Shown here: positions 18,426 to 27,089 of the stretch, in pieces
Layout: each line of letters starts with the position of its first letter
Position numbering within the stretch: the stretch's first letter is position 1
Assembly (NCBI GenBank): GCA_030602265.1
Contig: JAUWAB010000004.1
Location: 62,001 to 126,000 of the forward strand
DNA from: Prolixibacteraceae bacterium
GTDB taxonomy: Bacteria > Bacteroidota > Bacteroidia > Bacteroidales > Prolixibacteraceae
Length of the DNA: 64,000 nt
Direction: 5' to 3'
Program-made: the position numbers and the translations under genes
Notes under the pieces: generated by a model
What the model saw: only the letters and a program-made list of their open reading frames with translations
Told to the model about the DNA's origin: nothing
The model's database searches: none

Positions 18426-19838
18426 CTAAAGGCTGGGAAAATTAAAATAATCCCTGGCGTTGTTAAAACAGATATTTTCCACCATATTGCCAAGCAGATC
18501 CATGTCGGCAGGAATTTCGCCGTTCACTACATCGTTGCCTAACAAATTACAGAGGGTTCTCCTGAAATATTCATGGCGTACATACGACAGGAAACTGCGG
18601 GAATCGGTCAGCATACCGATAAAACGGCTCAGGAGTCCGAGGTTAGAGAGGGCCTGCATCTGTTTTTCCATGCCATCCTTTTGGTCGAGGAACCACCAAC
18701 CCGAACCAAACTGAATCTTACCCGGAACAGATCCATCCTGAAAATTACCGATCATTGTGGCAATCAACTCATTATCCCGAGGATTCAGGTTATAGAGAAT
18801 GGTTTTGGAAAGCTGGTTTTTCTGGTCGAGCTTGTCGAGCAGTCTTGAGAGCGGCCGGGCTATTTCAAAATCGCCAATGGAGTCAAAACCGGTATCCGGA
18901 CCGAGAGAATTAAAGAGTCTGGTATTGTTGTTTCTCAGCGCTCCCAGGTGGAATTGCTGTGCCCAGCCTTTCCGGTGGTCCATTACGCCGAACTCATAGA
19001 GCATGCACGATTTGAATTTCAGGATTTCCTCTTCAGAAAGGTGGTCGCCTCCCCTGATCAGGGTGAAGATGGTCTGAATCTCCCCTTCTCCGTAAGCAGT
19101 GGCGTAGGCTGTTTCCAGGCCATGATCAGACAACCGGCATCCGTTATCATGGAAAAACTGGTGTCGTTTTTCGAGAGCCTCCATAAAGTCGTGAAATGTT
19201 CTGATCTCCATACCAGCGGCAGCTTCCAGCTGATCAACATATTGATTAAAGAAACCCGGATCCTCTACCATCATGGCCTTATCGGGCCTCCAGGCGGGCA
19301 GGACATTCACCTCAAAGCCACTTTCCCGGATACGCTGGTGGTGTTCGAGCGTATCGACCGGATCGTCGGTGGTACAAATGGTATGTACATTAGCCATCCG
19401 GATGATGTTTCTGACAGAATATTCCGGGGTGTTCAGCTTTGCGTTGCATTCTTCCCAGATTTCCCGGGCGGTTGCAGGGCTCAGAAGTTTATCTATTCCG
19501 AAGAACCGTTTCAGTTCCAGGTGTGTCCAATGGTAAAGTGGATTTCTGAGGGTATGGGGAACGGTTTCGGCCCATTTCTCAAATTTCTCCCAGTCACTGG
19601 CATTTCCTGTGCAGAATTTTTCATCCACTCCGTTGGTACGCATGGCCCGCCACTTGTAATGATCGCCTGCTAACCAGATCTGGGTCAGGTTATTGTATTG
19701 CCGGTCGTTGGCGATATCCTGTGGTGGAATATGGCAGTGGTAGTCGAATATGGGCATCCTGGCGGCATGCCGGTGATAAAGCTGCCGGGCAGTATCGCTC
19801 TGCAGCAGGAAATCGTCGTGAATAAATGGTTGCATCAA
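18426..19838 (-). CDS. uxaC: Uronate isomerase (glucuronate/galacturonate isomerase)
   Basis: 470 residues, typical for UxaC. Amidohydrolase-superfamily N-terminus IFDYHCHIPPQDIANDRQYNNLTQIWLAGDHYKWRAMRTNGVDEKFCTGNASDWEKFEKWAETVPHTLRNPLYHWTHLELKRFFGI is highly characteristic, as are TTDDPVDTLEHH, LGALRNNNTRLFNSLGPDTGFDSIGD and GWWFLDQKDGMEKQMQALSNLGLLSRFIGMLTDSRSFLSYVRHEYFRRTLCNLLG. It converts D-glucuronate to D-fructuronate and D-galacturonate to D-tagaturonate. The next gene upstream is uxaE, 55 bp away on the same strand. Confidence 0.96.
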   Translation of the reverse strand: MMQPFIHDDFLLQSDTARQLYHRHAARMPIFDYHCHIPPQDIANDRQYNNLTQIWLAGDHYKWRAMRTNGVDEKFCTGNASDWEKFEKWAETVPHTLRNPLYHWTHLELKRFFGIDKLLSPATAREIWEECNAKLNTPEYSVRNIIRMANVHTICTTDDPVDTLEHHQRIRESGFEVNVLPAWRPDKAMMVEDPGFFNQYVDQLEAAAGMEIRTFHDFMEALEKRHQFFHDNGCRLSDHGLETAYATAYGEGEIQTIFTLIRGGDHLSEEEILKFKSCMLYEFGVMDHRKGWAQQFHLGALRNNNTRLFNSLGPDTGFDSIGDFEIARPLSRLLDKLDQKNQLSKTILYNLNPRDNELIATMIGNFQDGSVPGKIQFGSGWWFLDQKDGMEKQMQALSNLGLLSRFIGMLTDSRSFLSYVRHEYFRRTLCNLLGNDVVNGEIPADMDLLGNMVENICFNNARDYFNFPSL

Positions 19839-19893
19839 TAATACGGTTTTATTTGGTTTCTCCGGGATCGGTATGCTAATGGGTTGAAATTGA

Positions 19894-21144
19894 TCAGAGG
19901 TTAAACAGCCTTTTCAGGTGCCGGTCATAGATATTTTCTTCCACGCAGGCTCCAACGATATCCCGGTGTTGTTTAATGAGTCCGGTATAACGGGCACCCA
20001 TTTCGGAGGCCACTTTGTAGCCTACATGGATCAGCTGCCTGAAATTCGGGTTATAATCGGGATGGCCCGGAATGTGGCGCAGGGTGTTTGCAAACTTTTC
20101 GCTGTCCCATCCTGAAACTTCCTCCGCGGAGGGCAGTCTGGCCTCGTCGATATCAATTACATCGGCGTATGGGCCGCAGAGTTCTTCCTTTCTGGCAAGC
20201 GCCCTGGTATAGATCTCCTTCGCGGTTTTCAGTGCTTCACCTCCTGCCAGGGCCAGGCCGATCACCTCCTCAAGCCAGGTAGTTCCTGCAGTCTTGACAT
20301 GAAGGCCCTTGTCGTACCTGCGGATGATGTCAGCCATTACCGGATAGATGGTGAATTTATCACTTCCCGAATGCACACTGAGTTTCAGGTTTTCAGGCAG
20401 TCCAAAGTTTTTCACTGCATAGTCGATCACCAGGATGTCCTGTTCAAACTCACGGGCAAACTGGTCAACATCACCCACATAATCAACCCCTTTATTGAAG
20501 CGCCCGGTAAATTTCGGGGCGATGGTCTGCGCGGGAATGCCCAGATCGGCAATCATTTTCAGTATAAAAAGCATGTCGACCGGAGTTTGCGGGGAATCAA
20601 CCTCATCCATGGAAACCTCGGTTATGAAGTTGCCTGTACCTTTAACGGATTCAATCCTCCGGTATATTTTTCCTGCCTCCTGAACAGCAGCAAGGAACCT
20701 TGCAGCAACACCATCCAGCAAATCTTCAGTAATGACCACCGGTTCATTAATACCGGGCACGGTAATGCTGCCGCCAAATGGAGCGCAGGATTGCTTAAAA
20801 GCAGTTACCGATTCGGGAGAGGCCGGTTTGTTGATACAGGATGCCACATCCAGGGTAAAAAAGTTGGAAGAGGCAATAAACCGGTCCACATTCGAAAGGT
20901 TTATATGATCGGCATCGACCAGGTATTGACCCGGCCACCCCAGGGCAGCCACGGCAGCATCTGCCTCTTTGCGGGTTCCGGCTGGCTCTGAATGTACAAT
21001 ATTATGCTCACGGTTGCTTTTATTCCACACCGGGGTAATTTCAACCCCATTTCCGGCAGCCTTTTTCATGGCCCTAAGCTGCGCTTCACCCTGATGTTCA
21101 AAGCGGTCACCTATTCCGAAACTATATTTTCCAATCTTCATCAT
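19894..21144 (-). CDS. uxaE: Tagaturonate/fructuronate epimerase
   Basis: 416 residues, matching the UxaE family (KIGKYSFGIGDRFEHQGEAQLRAMKKAAGNGVEITPVWNKSNREH, YLVDADHINLSNVDRFIASSNFFTLDVA, TPVDMLFILKMIADLGIPAQTIAPKFTGRFNKGVDYVGD, LSVHSGSDKFTIYPVMADIIRRY). UxaE interconverts D-tagaturonate and D-fructuronate, letting the galacturonate branch join the glucuronate route without the altronate enzymes. Metal-binding His and Asp residues are plausible in the DADHINL and HSGSDKF segments. It is the first gene of the uronate run. ATG at 21144 or 21141 are both possible. Confidence 0.85.
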   Translation of the reverse strand: MMKIGKYSFGIGDRFEHQGEAQLRAMKKAAGNGVEITPVWNKSNREHNIVHSEPAGTRKEADAAVAALGWPGQYLVDADHINLSNVDRFIASSNFFTLDVASCINKPASPESVTAFKQSCAPFGGSITVPGINEPVVITEDLLDGVAARFLAAVQEAGKIYRRIESVKGTGNFITEVSMDEVDSPQTPVDMLFILKMIADLGIPAQTIAPKFTGRFNKGVDYVGDVDQFAREFEQDILVIDYAVKNFGLPENLKLSVHSGSDKFTIYPVMADIIRRYDKGLHVKTAGTTWLEEVIGLALAGGEALKTAKEIYTRALARKEELCGPYADVIDIDEARLPSAEEVSGWDSEKFANTLRHIPGHPDYNPNFRQLIHVGYKVASEMGARYTGLIKQHRDIVGACVEENIYDRHLKRLFNL

Positions 21145-21337
21145 GCTAATAAAATGGTTTAAATATCAACAGAAATATTTTTCCGTGTACGAACACGAAA
21201 TTAGGTATAGTTTTCAAATTGTCCAAAATAATTAAGCAGAATTAACAATCGGGAGGGATAAACTTCAGAAACCGGGGATCCGGTGCATGTCATACAGGGG
21301 CAATTGTTAAGAAATTGACGGATTGCAGGGTCATTTA

Positions 21338-21368
21338 TTTGATAAATAACATTTTATTTATACTTTTG
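21338..21368 (+). promoter_or_regulatory. Consensus Bacteroidota promoter of the rpsF operon
   Basis: TTTG at 21338-21341, 19 bp, then TACTTTTG at 21361-21368: an exact match to the -33 TTTG / -7 TAnnTTTG pattern of the phylum's main sigma factor. Transcription would start near 21374, about 37 bp before rpsF. Confidence 0.85.
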
Positions 21369-21410
21369 CGCCACCAAAAAAATGAGTGTTTAATTTAAAA
21401 TTGATGTCAA

Positions 21411-21764
21411 ATGATGAATCAGTATGAAGCCGTTTTCATTATTACACCCGTTTTATCTGAGCCACAGGTAAAGGAAACGGTAAAAAAATTCAGGGACATC
21501 ATCACCGACAATGGAGGAGAGATGATCCATGAAGAGGATTGGGGCATGAAAAAGCTGGCTTACCCGATCCAGAAAAAATCCACAGGTTTTTACCACCTCT
21601 TTGAATTCAAGGTCAATCCCTTGTTTATCGACAGATTCGAAACCGAATTTCGCCGTGATGAGAAAGTGATCCGGTTTATGACTGTAAGGCTTGACAAATA
21701 CGCAGCCGAGTACAGCCAGAAGAGAAGGAATTTACAGAAGGAAAAAACAGAAAAGGAGGCTTAA
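21411..21764 (+). CDS. rpsF: 30S ribosomal protein S6
   Basis: 117 residues: [96 protein letters not shown] is the S6 fold and sequence from end to end, with a charged tail. S6 binds the central domain of 16S rRNA together with S18, which is encoded next. The start may be the ATG at 21411 or the next at 21414. Confidence 0.97.
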   Translation: MMNQYEAVFIITPVLSEPQVKETVKKFRDIITDNGGEMIHEEDWGMKKLAYPIQKKSTGFYHLFEFKVNPLFIDRFETEFRRDEKVIRFMTVRLDKYAAEYSQKRRNLQKEKTEKEA

Positions 21765-21767
21765 ACG

Positions 21768-22037
21768 ATGACAGCAAATTCAAGTGAAATCAGATACCTG
21801 ACCCCACCGTCGGTAGAGATTAAAAAGAAAAAGTATTGCCGTTTCAAGAAGAACGGGATCAAGTATGTAGACTACAAAGACCCTGAGTTTCTGAAGAAAT
21901 TCCTGAATGAGCAGGGGAAAATCCTTCCCCGCCGCCTTACCGGAACTTCACTGAAATTTCAGCGCAAAGTATCCCGTTCGATCAAGCGTGCCCGCCATCT
22001 GGCTTTACTGCCTTATGTTGCCGATATGTTGAAATAA
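21768..22037 (+). CDS. rpsR: 30S ribosomal protein S18
   Basis: 89 residues. The conserved core [64 protein letters not shown] is unmistakable. S18 pairs with S6 on the 30S platform. The gene begins 4 bp after rpsF ends and is followed 20 bp later by rplI, the standard order. Confidence 0.97.
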   Translation: MTANSSEIRYLTPPSVEIKKKKYCRFKKNGIKYVDYKDPEFLKKFLNEQGKILPRRLTGTSLKFQRKVSRSIKRARHLALLPYVADMLK

Positions 22038-22057
22038 TTAATTGAGGAGAATCTAGA

Positions 22058-22504
22058 ATGGAAATCATATTAATACAAGACGTAGAGAAACTGGGGCAGA
22101 AAGATGAGATCGTAACCGTGAAAGACGGTTATGCCCGTAACTACCTGATCCCGCAGAAAATGGCAGTGATTGCCACTTCATCGGCAAAGAAGGTACTTGC
22201 TGAGAATAAGCGGCAGCGTGCCCACAAGGAAGCCAAGATCAAGCAGGATGCCGAGAAGCTTGCCGGCCGCATGACCAATCTGAAGATCACTATTGGTGCA
22301 AAAGCAAGCCAGACCGGAAAAATCTTCGGTTCTGTCACCCCGCTGATGATTGCCGAAGCCATCCAGAAGAGTGGTTATGACGTTGAGCGCAAACAGATTG
22401 TTGTTGCCGACGACCACATCAAGGAAGTGGGCAGCTACTCCGTGAAAGTCAAACTTCACAAAGATGTCTTTGTAGATGTTGACCTGGATGTGGTAGCAGA
22501 ATAA
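22058..22504 (+). CDS. rplI: 50S ribosomal protein L9
   Basis: 148 residues. The N-terminal globular domain is MEIILIQDVEKLGQKDEIVTVKDGYARNYLIPQKMAVIAT, then a long connecting helix (KKVLAENKRQRAHKEAKIKQDAEKLAGRM) and the C-terminal domain (GKIFGSVTPLMIAEAIQKSGYDVERKQI). It sits at the base of the L1 stalk in the large subunit. A Shine-Dalgarno-like GAGGAG at 22043-22049 precedes the ATG, which is unusual enough in this phylum to note. Confidence 0.97.
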   Translation: MEIILIQDVEKLGQKDEIVTVKDGYARNYLIPQKMAVIATSSAKKVLAENKRQRAHKEAKIKQDAEKLAGRMTNLKITIGAKASQTGKIFGSVTPLMIAEAIQKSGYDVERKQIVVADDHIKEVGSYSVKVKLHKDVFVDVDLDVVAE

Positions 22505-22534
22505 GACTTACAAGAATTACGCATTTCAAACGAT

Positions 22535-22565
22535 AAAAAGGCGCTTTACGGGCGCCTTTTTTTAT
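22535..22565. terminator. Bidirectional terminator between rplI and the RidA gene
   Basis: A hairpin built from AAAAAGGCGC (22535-22544) and GGCGCCTTTTT (22551 onward), with an A-run on the left and a T-run on the right, serves the ribosomal operon rightward and can serve the convergent RidA gene, whose stop lies inside it. Confidence 0.85.
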
Positions 22566-22939
22566 TTGGCAGCGATCAGTTCGATTTCAACAAGAGCGTT
22601 CAACGGCAGCTCCTTAACGGCAAATGTCACCCTGGCAGGCGGGTCTGTTTCGAAATAGCGGGCATATACCGCGTTCATGGCCTGAAAATCGGCCATGGTA
22701 CTCAGCAGGCAGGTAGTTTTGACCACATCGCCAAAACGATAACCGGCTGCATCCAGGATAGCGCCGATATTGTCCAGCACCCTTGCGGTCTGCTCCTCTA
22801 TGCCCCCTTCCGCCATTTTTCCGGTAATCGGATCTAACGGCACCTGTCCGGCAACAAATAACATCCCTCCTGCCTCGATGGCCTGGCTGTAAGGCCCTCT
22901 CGGAAATGGGGCCGATTCGGTGTAGATAACCTTCTTCAT
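22562..22939 (-). CDS. ridA: RidA-family reactive intermediate deaminase
   Basis: 125 residues, the standard RidA length. Conserved features: PFPRGPYSQAIEAGGMLFVAGQVPLDP, AEGGIEEQTARVLDNIGAILDAAGYRFGDVVKTTCLLSTMADFQAMNAVYARYF and the catalytic Arg in DPPARVTFAVKELPLNALVEIELIA. RidA hydrolyses enamine/imine intermediates formed by PLP enzymes such as threonine dehydratase. The stop codon overlaps the shared terminator; LptD lies 24 bp upstream. Confidence 0.95.
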   Translation of the reverse strand: MKKVIYTESAPFPRGPYSQAIEAGGMLFVAGQVPLDPITGKMAEGGIEEQTARVLDNIGAILDAAGYRFGDVVKTTCLLSTMADFQAMNAVYARYFETDPPARVTFAVKELPLNALVEIELIAAK

Positions 22940-22963
22940 GATGGTAATTATAAGGATTCAGTT

Positions 22964-25624
22964 TCAGAAATTATCGTAGAAACTCCGCTGCTTGGAAACC
23001 TTGAGGTCTCGCAGCATGGATGTCCGGGCATTCAGAGTAAAACTGTAGCTCTTCATATAACCGAAAGGAACAAAATTCAGGGACATTTCCCAGCAGTGCA
23101 GGTCGCGGTAAACGCTGAAATTGGTAAATGAAAACGCCCTGGCGGTTATATCGTAGTTGGTGTTCATATTGATACTCCATTTTTCAGTAAGGGTAACCCT
23201 ACCCCGGAGGTTGATGGTCTGGGTAATCCGGGCCTTCTCGTTTGGATTTGGCCTGATATAATTAAACGAATAGTCAAATCCGAAATTCCATGGAATGTTA
23301 AAATCGACATAATCCCGCATATCGCCGGGCAGAAGGTTGTCTCCCTCGATCGCCTCCCTGGCCTCAGCGGATTCAGCCTGTCCCTTTTTAGAGTCGAACT
23401 GCATGCCAAAAGAAAGGTTGGCATTGGTAAAACGCCCGAGTTTGGCCAGGCCTTTGTTATGGTTCCAGGCATACTCACTGATACGCTGCCCCCTGCTGTT
23501 GACAACATAGGGATCCAGCATAGTACCGAAATTAACCCCTACCCCCTGAATGGTGGTGCGGCCCCTTATACTTACCGGACTCAGGTTAAAAGAGTCGGCC
23601 ACCAGGTTATAGGAGGTATTCAGGCTCAGGTTGTCAATCAGCTTTATTTTCTTGAATTTATTGGTTGCGGTGGTGTCTTTGGTTTCCAGCACTTTCATTT
23701 CCAAGTTATTCGACAGGGAGAAGGATACCATTCCTGCAGCTCCCCTTCCGGTTGCGCCGTAAATACCTCCCTCAAAAATCGAATAGGGCTCAATTCTTCC
23801 GGTTGAATCCACCTGCACCTCCCTCCAGAAACCAAATTTCGGATCCCCGAAGTCGGGATTATAACTAAAGCTCAGCTGCGGCGTAACCTTATGCCGTATA
23901 CCCTGCACCCTGGAGTTCGGGTTCCGGGGCATGTACATTCCGTAAATATTGGTGGTAGCACTGAGACTGTAGGCATACTGGTAGTTTCTTTTCAGCCCGG
24001 TTATGGTATCTGTTTTCACATGGGAGACCCGGCCCCGCTCGTCCCTGAATGTCTGGTCGGCATGATAAGTCTTCTCGATGCTTTTAAAATACCACCGTTC
24101 GCTGTAACTCACACTGGGGCTCATGTTGATATACCTGAACAGGTTGAAATTGGGCAGTGAAATGGGCAGGTTATGCTGGATACCATTTTTCCAGTCGGTC
24201 GCAAACGATTTCTCCAATATTTCATATTCCTTGGCCGTGATGGTATTCCTCATATTGGCTGAATAACTGAACCCGAATTTTTCGTACCACTTTGCCGTCC
24301 CGACCCTGTTTTTAAACTTCAGCGGGTAAATCTTGGCCATGTTGAAGGTCAACTCCGGCAGGGAAAGTGTCAGGGTGGTATCGGTTGAGTTCTGGGAATG
24401 CCTGAAGTTGGCCGACATATTGAACGGGGTATTTTCCCATCTTTTGGAGTAGGAAATACTGGATGATTTCTGGGTCCTCAGGTAATTGTCGGCAGACAGG
24501 GCATTCTGCTTATCGTAACCGCTTGTGGAGAAATTCACATTGGCGCTGAAGTTACGGCTGGGATTGGCCTTGGCATCCTGGCTGTGCGACCACATGACCT
24601 GAAACTGGGGTGATCGGGTATAGGTATCCAGTCCGCGTTCGCCATAAACATTGACGGCATAACGGAAATCAAATCCCCCGCTGAAACGGTACCTGACCCG
24701 GTAGTTGGTGTGCAGTTTGGCCCCCCAGGATCCCTTTGAATAGATATCGCCCCTTGCCGAGAGATCGAAATAATCGTTGGCGGCCCAGTAATAGCCTCCC
24801 TCCCGGAGGAAGAAACCACGGTTTGCCTCTTCGCCATAGGTAGGAATCAGAATACCCGATGAGTAACGGGGCGAACTGGGGAAGTACCCAAAAGGGATTA
24901 CCGGAAAATAGAGCGGAAAATCTTCCAGGACCATATAGGCAGGTCCTGTTATGATCTTATTGTTGGAGACCACTTTGGCCCTTGAGAGGTTCAGGTAAAA
25001 GTGCGGGTGATCGGCATCGCAGGTGGTATATTTTCCCTGCTGGAGAATAAATGCATCCCTGCTGATTTTTTTGGCCCGGGATGAATGGACAAATCCGTCA
25101 CCCTGTTCGGTGACTACATCAGTAATAATCCCTTTCTGGGTTTGAAAATTATATCTGAGCGTTTTCGACTCAAATTTTTCCGAACCATCCTGAAATATGG
25201 GCTTTCCCTGGAGTACACCCAGGGAATCGGGGACACCCTCGGCATAAACCTCCTTGGTCTCCAGGTCTAAAATAACGTGGGCTGCCGTAAGCTCAATGGT
25301 CATATATTTGACCCTGGAGTCACCGTACATATAAACCCTCTGGCCATCCAGTGAAAAAATAATGGAATCCTTTGCCGTATATTCAATCGGAGCCTCAATA
25401 ACCACATCTTCTGCAGTCCGGGCACTCAGGGAGTCGGCTGCAACGGGTTCGCCTGTATAGGAAGTATCCCTGAGCATCAGGTAAAAACCGGTAGTGTCAT
25501 CCAGCTGATAGGCACGCCTTGTAAGGGTGTCGGGAACCTCCTGCCCGGCAGCATATAATCCGGTCAGGAACAATATAATATATGTGACAAGTTTTCTGTA
25601 CAATTCACCAAACAATAATACCAC
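22964..25624 (-). CDS. lptD: LptD-like LPS-assembly outer-membrane protein
   Basis: 886 residues. Signal region (YIILFLTGLYAAGQ), then an OstA/LptA-like jellyroll domain (SLDGQRVYMYGDSRVKYMTIELTAAHVILDLETKEVYAEGVPD, SKTLRYNFQTQKGIITDVVTEQGDGFVHSSRAKKISRDAFILQQGKYTTCDADHPHFYL) and a very large beta-barrel (GPAYMVLEDFPLYFPVIPFGYFPSSPRYSSGILIPTYGEEANRGFFLREGGYYWAANDYFDLSARGDIYSKG). This is the Bacteroidota version of LptD, which inserts lipopolysaccharide into the outer leaflet. Divergent from the amidase gene. Confidence 0.88.
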   Translation of the reverse strand: MVLLFGELYRKLVTYIILFLTGLYAAGQEVPDTLTRRAYQLDDTTGFYLMLRDTSYTGEPVAADSLSARTAEDVVIEAPIEYTAKDSIIFSLDGQRVYMYGDSRVKYMTIELTAAHVILDLETKEVYAEGVPDSLGVLQGKPIFQDGSEKFESKTLRYNFQTQKGIITDVVTEQGDGFVHSSRAKKISRDAFILQQGKYTTCDADHPHFYLNLSRAKVVSNNKIITGPAYMVLEDFPLYFPVIPFGYFPSSPRYSSGILIPTYGEEANRGFFLREGGYYWAANDYFDLSARGDIYSKGSWGAKLHTNYRVRYRFSGGFDFRYAVNVYGERGLDTYTRSPQFQVMWSHSQDAKANPSRNFSANVNFSTSGYDKQNALSADNYLRTQKSSSISYSKRWENTPFNMSANFRHSQNSTDTTLTLSLPELTFNMAKIYPLKFKNRVGTAKWYEKFGFSYSANMRNTITAKEYEILEKSFATDWKNGIQHNLPISLPNFNLFRYINMSPSVSYSERWYFKSIEKTYHADQTFRDERGRVSHVKTDTITGLKRNYQYAYSLSATTNIYGMYMPRNPNSRVQGIRHKVTPQLSFSYNPDFGDPKFGFWREVQVDSTGRIEPYSIFEGGIYGATGRGAAGMVSFSLSNNLEMKVLETKDTTATNKFKKIKLIDNLSLNTSYNLVADSFNLSPVSIRGRTTIQGVGVNFGTMLDPYVVNSRGQRISEYAWNHNKGLAKLGRFTNANLSFGMQFDSKKGQAESAEAREAIEGDNLLPGDMRDYVDFNIPWNFGFDYSFNYIRPNPNEKARITQTINLRGRVTLTEKWSINMNTNYDITARAFSFTNFSVYRDLHCWEMSLNFVPFGYMKSYSFTLNARTSMLRDLKVSKQRSFYDNF

Positions 25625-25704
25625 GAACGTGGCTCACGGTGTGCAAAAATATAAATAAGGGGTGGACTTCAATCCAGGTAAATGCAAAATTATCCTAATA
25701 TTTC

Positions 25705-25712
25705 TAATTTTG
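25705..25712 (+). promoter_or_regulatory. -7 promoter element of the amidase gene
   Basis: TAATTTTG matches TAnnTTTG and lies 24 bp before the ATG at 25737. A frame that begins at 25662 would start upstream of the promoter, so the shorter start is preferred. A clear -33 element was not seen. Confidence 0.5.
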
Positions 25713-25736
25713 CTGAATAAAGCAAAGTTGAGAAAA

Positions 25737-27038
25737 ATGATTGAACCTTTCAGAAAATTGCTCATCCTCACGTGGCTTATCCCTGGACTGGTATGTATAT
25801 CAGGGATATCAGCCCATGCCGACGAAGTCCGTTCGCTCCGTACGGTAGTTATCGACCCCGGTCACGGCGGCCATGATCCGGGCGCGGTAGCGGGAGGTGT
25901 ACGTGAAAAGGACATCGTATTAGACCTCGCTTTACGGTTGGGAAAAAAGATCAACGGCGCCTATCCGGATGTTAAGGTCATTTATACCCGCAGCAAGGAT
26001 GTATTTATTCCGCTTTTCGAGCGGGCCGATATAGCCAACCGTAACAAGGCCGACCTTTTTATTTCACTTCATGCCAATTACGTGTCATCTCCTTCGGCCA
26101 GCGGGACCGAAACCTTTACCCTTGGTCTTCACCGGAGCCAGGAAAACCTGGAGGTTGCCAAAAAAGAGAACTCCGTGATCCTGCTGGAAGAGGATTACAG
26201 TGCCAATTACGAAGGGTTTGACCCCAGGGAAGCCGAGTCGTATATCATGTTTGAAAACATGCAGTCGGAATATCAGGGACAAAGCATCGACTTTGCCGCC
26301 CAGATACAGCAGTATTTCGGGAGGAACCTCAAACTGATTGACAGGGGAGTCAAGCAGGCAGGCTTTCTGGTGTTGCGCAGGGCAAGCATGCCAAGTGTCC
26401 TGGTGGAAGTTGGGTTTATCAGCAATCCGGATGAAAGAAAATTCCTGGTTTCTGAAGCGGGTAAAGAAAAAGTCGCTGAATCCGTTTTCCAGGCCTTCAG
26501 CAATTATAAAAAATCTATCGACGACAAAAGCCGTTTCACCATGGCCCAGTCGGGCGGCCATACAACCGCTGCCGGGGCAAGTTCAGGTACAGGCAATTCA
26601 ACCGGTTCTGTGGCTGTTCCGGCAGTCCGGGACACAGCCCCCCCCTCCGGCACTCGGGAAACTCCCCCTGCCGGTTTATCTTCAGGGAACAATCAGGCTA
26701 AACCTTCTGGAACTCCGGCAGCAGCGGCAACCGGCAGCAGCGCGACGACGGCTGCCAATACTTCCCGGAACAGTGGGTCGACGGCTGCCCAGTTGCAGGG
26801 AACATGGTTTGGCGTCCAGGTTTCTGCCGCTGGAAGGGCGATAGAAACGACTCCGGCCAATTTTAAAAGTGAAAAAAACGTTACCCGCTTCCAAGTAGGC
26901 AATCTTTACAAATACGTTATCGGCCGGTTTAATACCTTTGAGGAGGCCCGAAAAGAGAGGGACAGGCTGAAAAGTAAATTTCCGGACGCTTTCATAGTGG
27001 TGGTCGATAAAGGGGTTCCCACTGCCGCAAAAAAATAA
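25737..27038 (+). CDS. N-acetylmuramoyl-L-alanine amidase (Amidase_3) with C-terminal SPOR domain
   Basis: 433 residues from ATG 25737. Signal peptide MIEPFRKLLILTWLIPGLVCISGISAHA, then the zinc amidase domain: VVIDPGHGGHDPGAV (first His), REKDIVLDLALRLGK (Glu ligand), FISLHANY (second His), VLVEVGFISNPDE (catalytic Glu). A low-complexity Ser/Thr/Ala/Gly linker follows (about 260-355), then a SPOR domain (WFGVQVSAAGRAIETTPANF...NLYKYVIGRFNTFEEARKERDRLKSKFPDAFIVVV), which binds denuded glycan strands at the septum. It cuts the amide bond linking peptide stems to glycan during cell separation. Divergent from lptD; 51 bp upstream of the MCE gene. Confidence 0.93.
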   Translation: MIEPFRKLLILTWLIPGLVCISGISAHADEVRSLRTVVIDPGHGGHDPGAVAGGVREKDIVLDLALRLGKKINGAYPDVKVIYTRSKDVFIPLFERADIANRNKADLFISLHANYVSSPSASGTETFTLGLHRSQENLEVAKKENSVILLEEDYSANYEGFDPREAESYIMFENMQSEYQGQSIDFAAQIQQYFGRNLKLIDRGVKQAGFLVLRRASMPSVLVEVGFISNPDERKFLVSEAGKEKVAESVFQAFSNYKKSIDDKSRFTMAQSGGHTTAAGASSGTGNSTGSVAVPAVRDTAPPSGTRETPPAGLSSGNNQAKPSGTPAAAATGSSATTAANTSRNSGSTAAQLQGTWFGVQVSAAGRAIETTPANFKSEKNVTRFQVGNLYKYVIGRFNTFEEARKERDRLKSKFPDAFIVVVDKGVPTAAKK

Positions 27039-27049
27039 ACACCGGAAAA

Positions 27050-27057
27050 TAGCTTTG
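27050..27057 (+). promoter_or_regulatory. -7 promoter element upstream of the MCE gene
   Basis: TAGCTTTG matches TAnnTTTG, 33 bp before the ATG at 27090 and just after the amidase stop. No convincing -33 element. The MCE gene may therefore be expressed separately as well as by read-through. Confidence 0.35.
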
Positions 27058-27089
27058 ATTTTGGTAACTTTACAAAAAAATACATAGTA

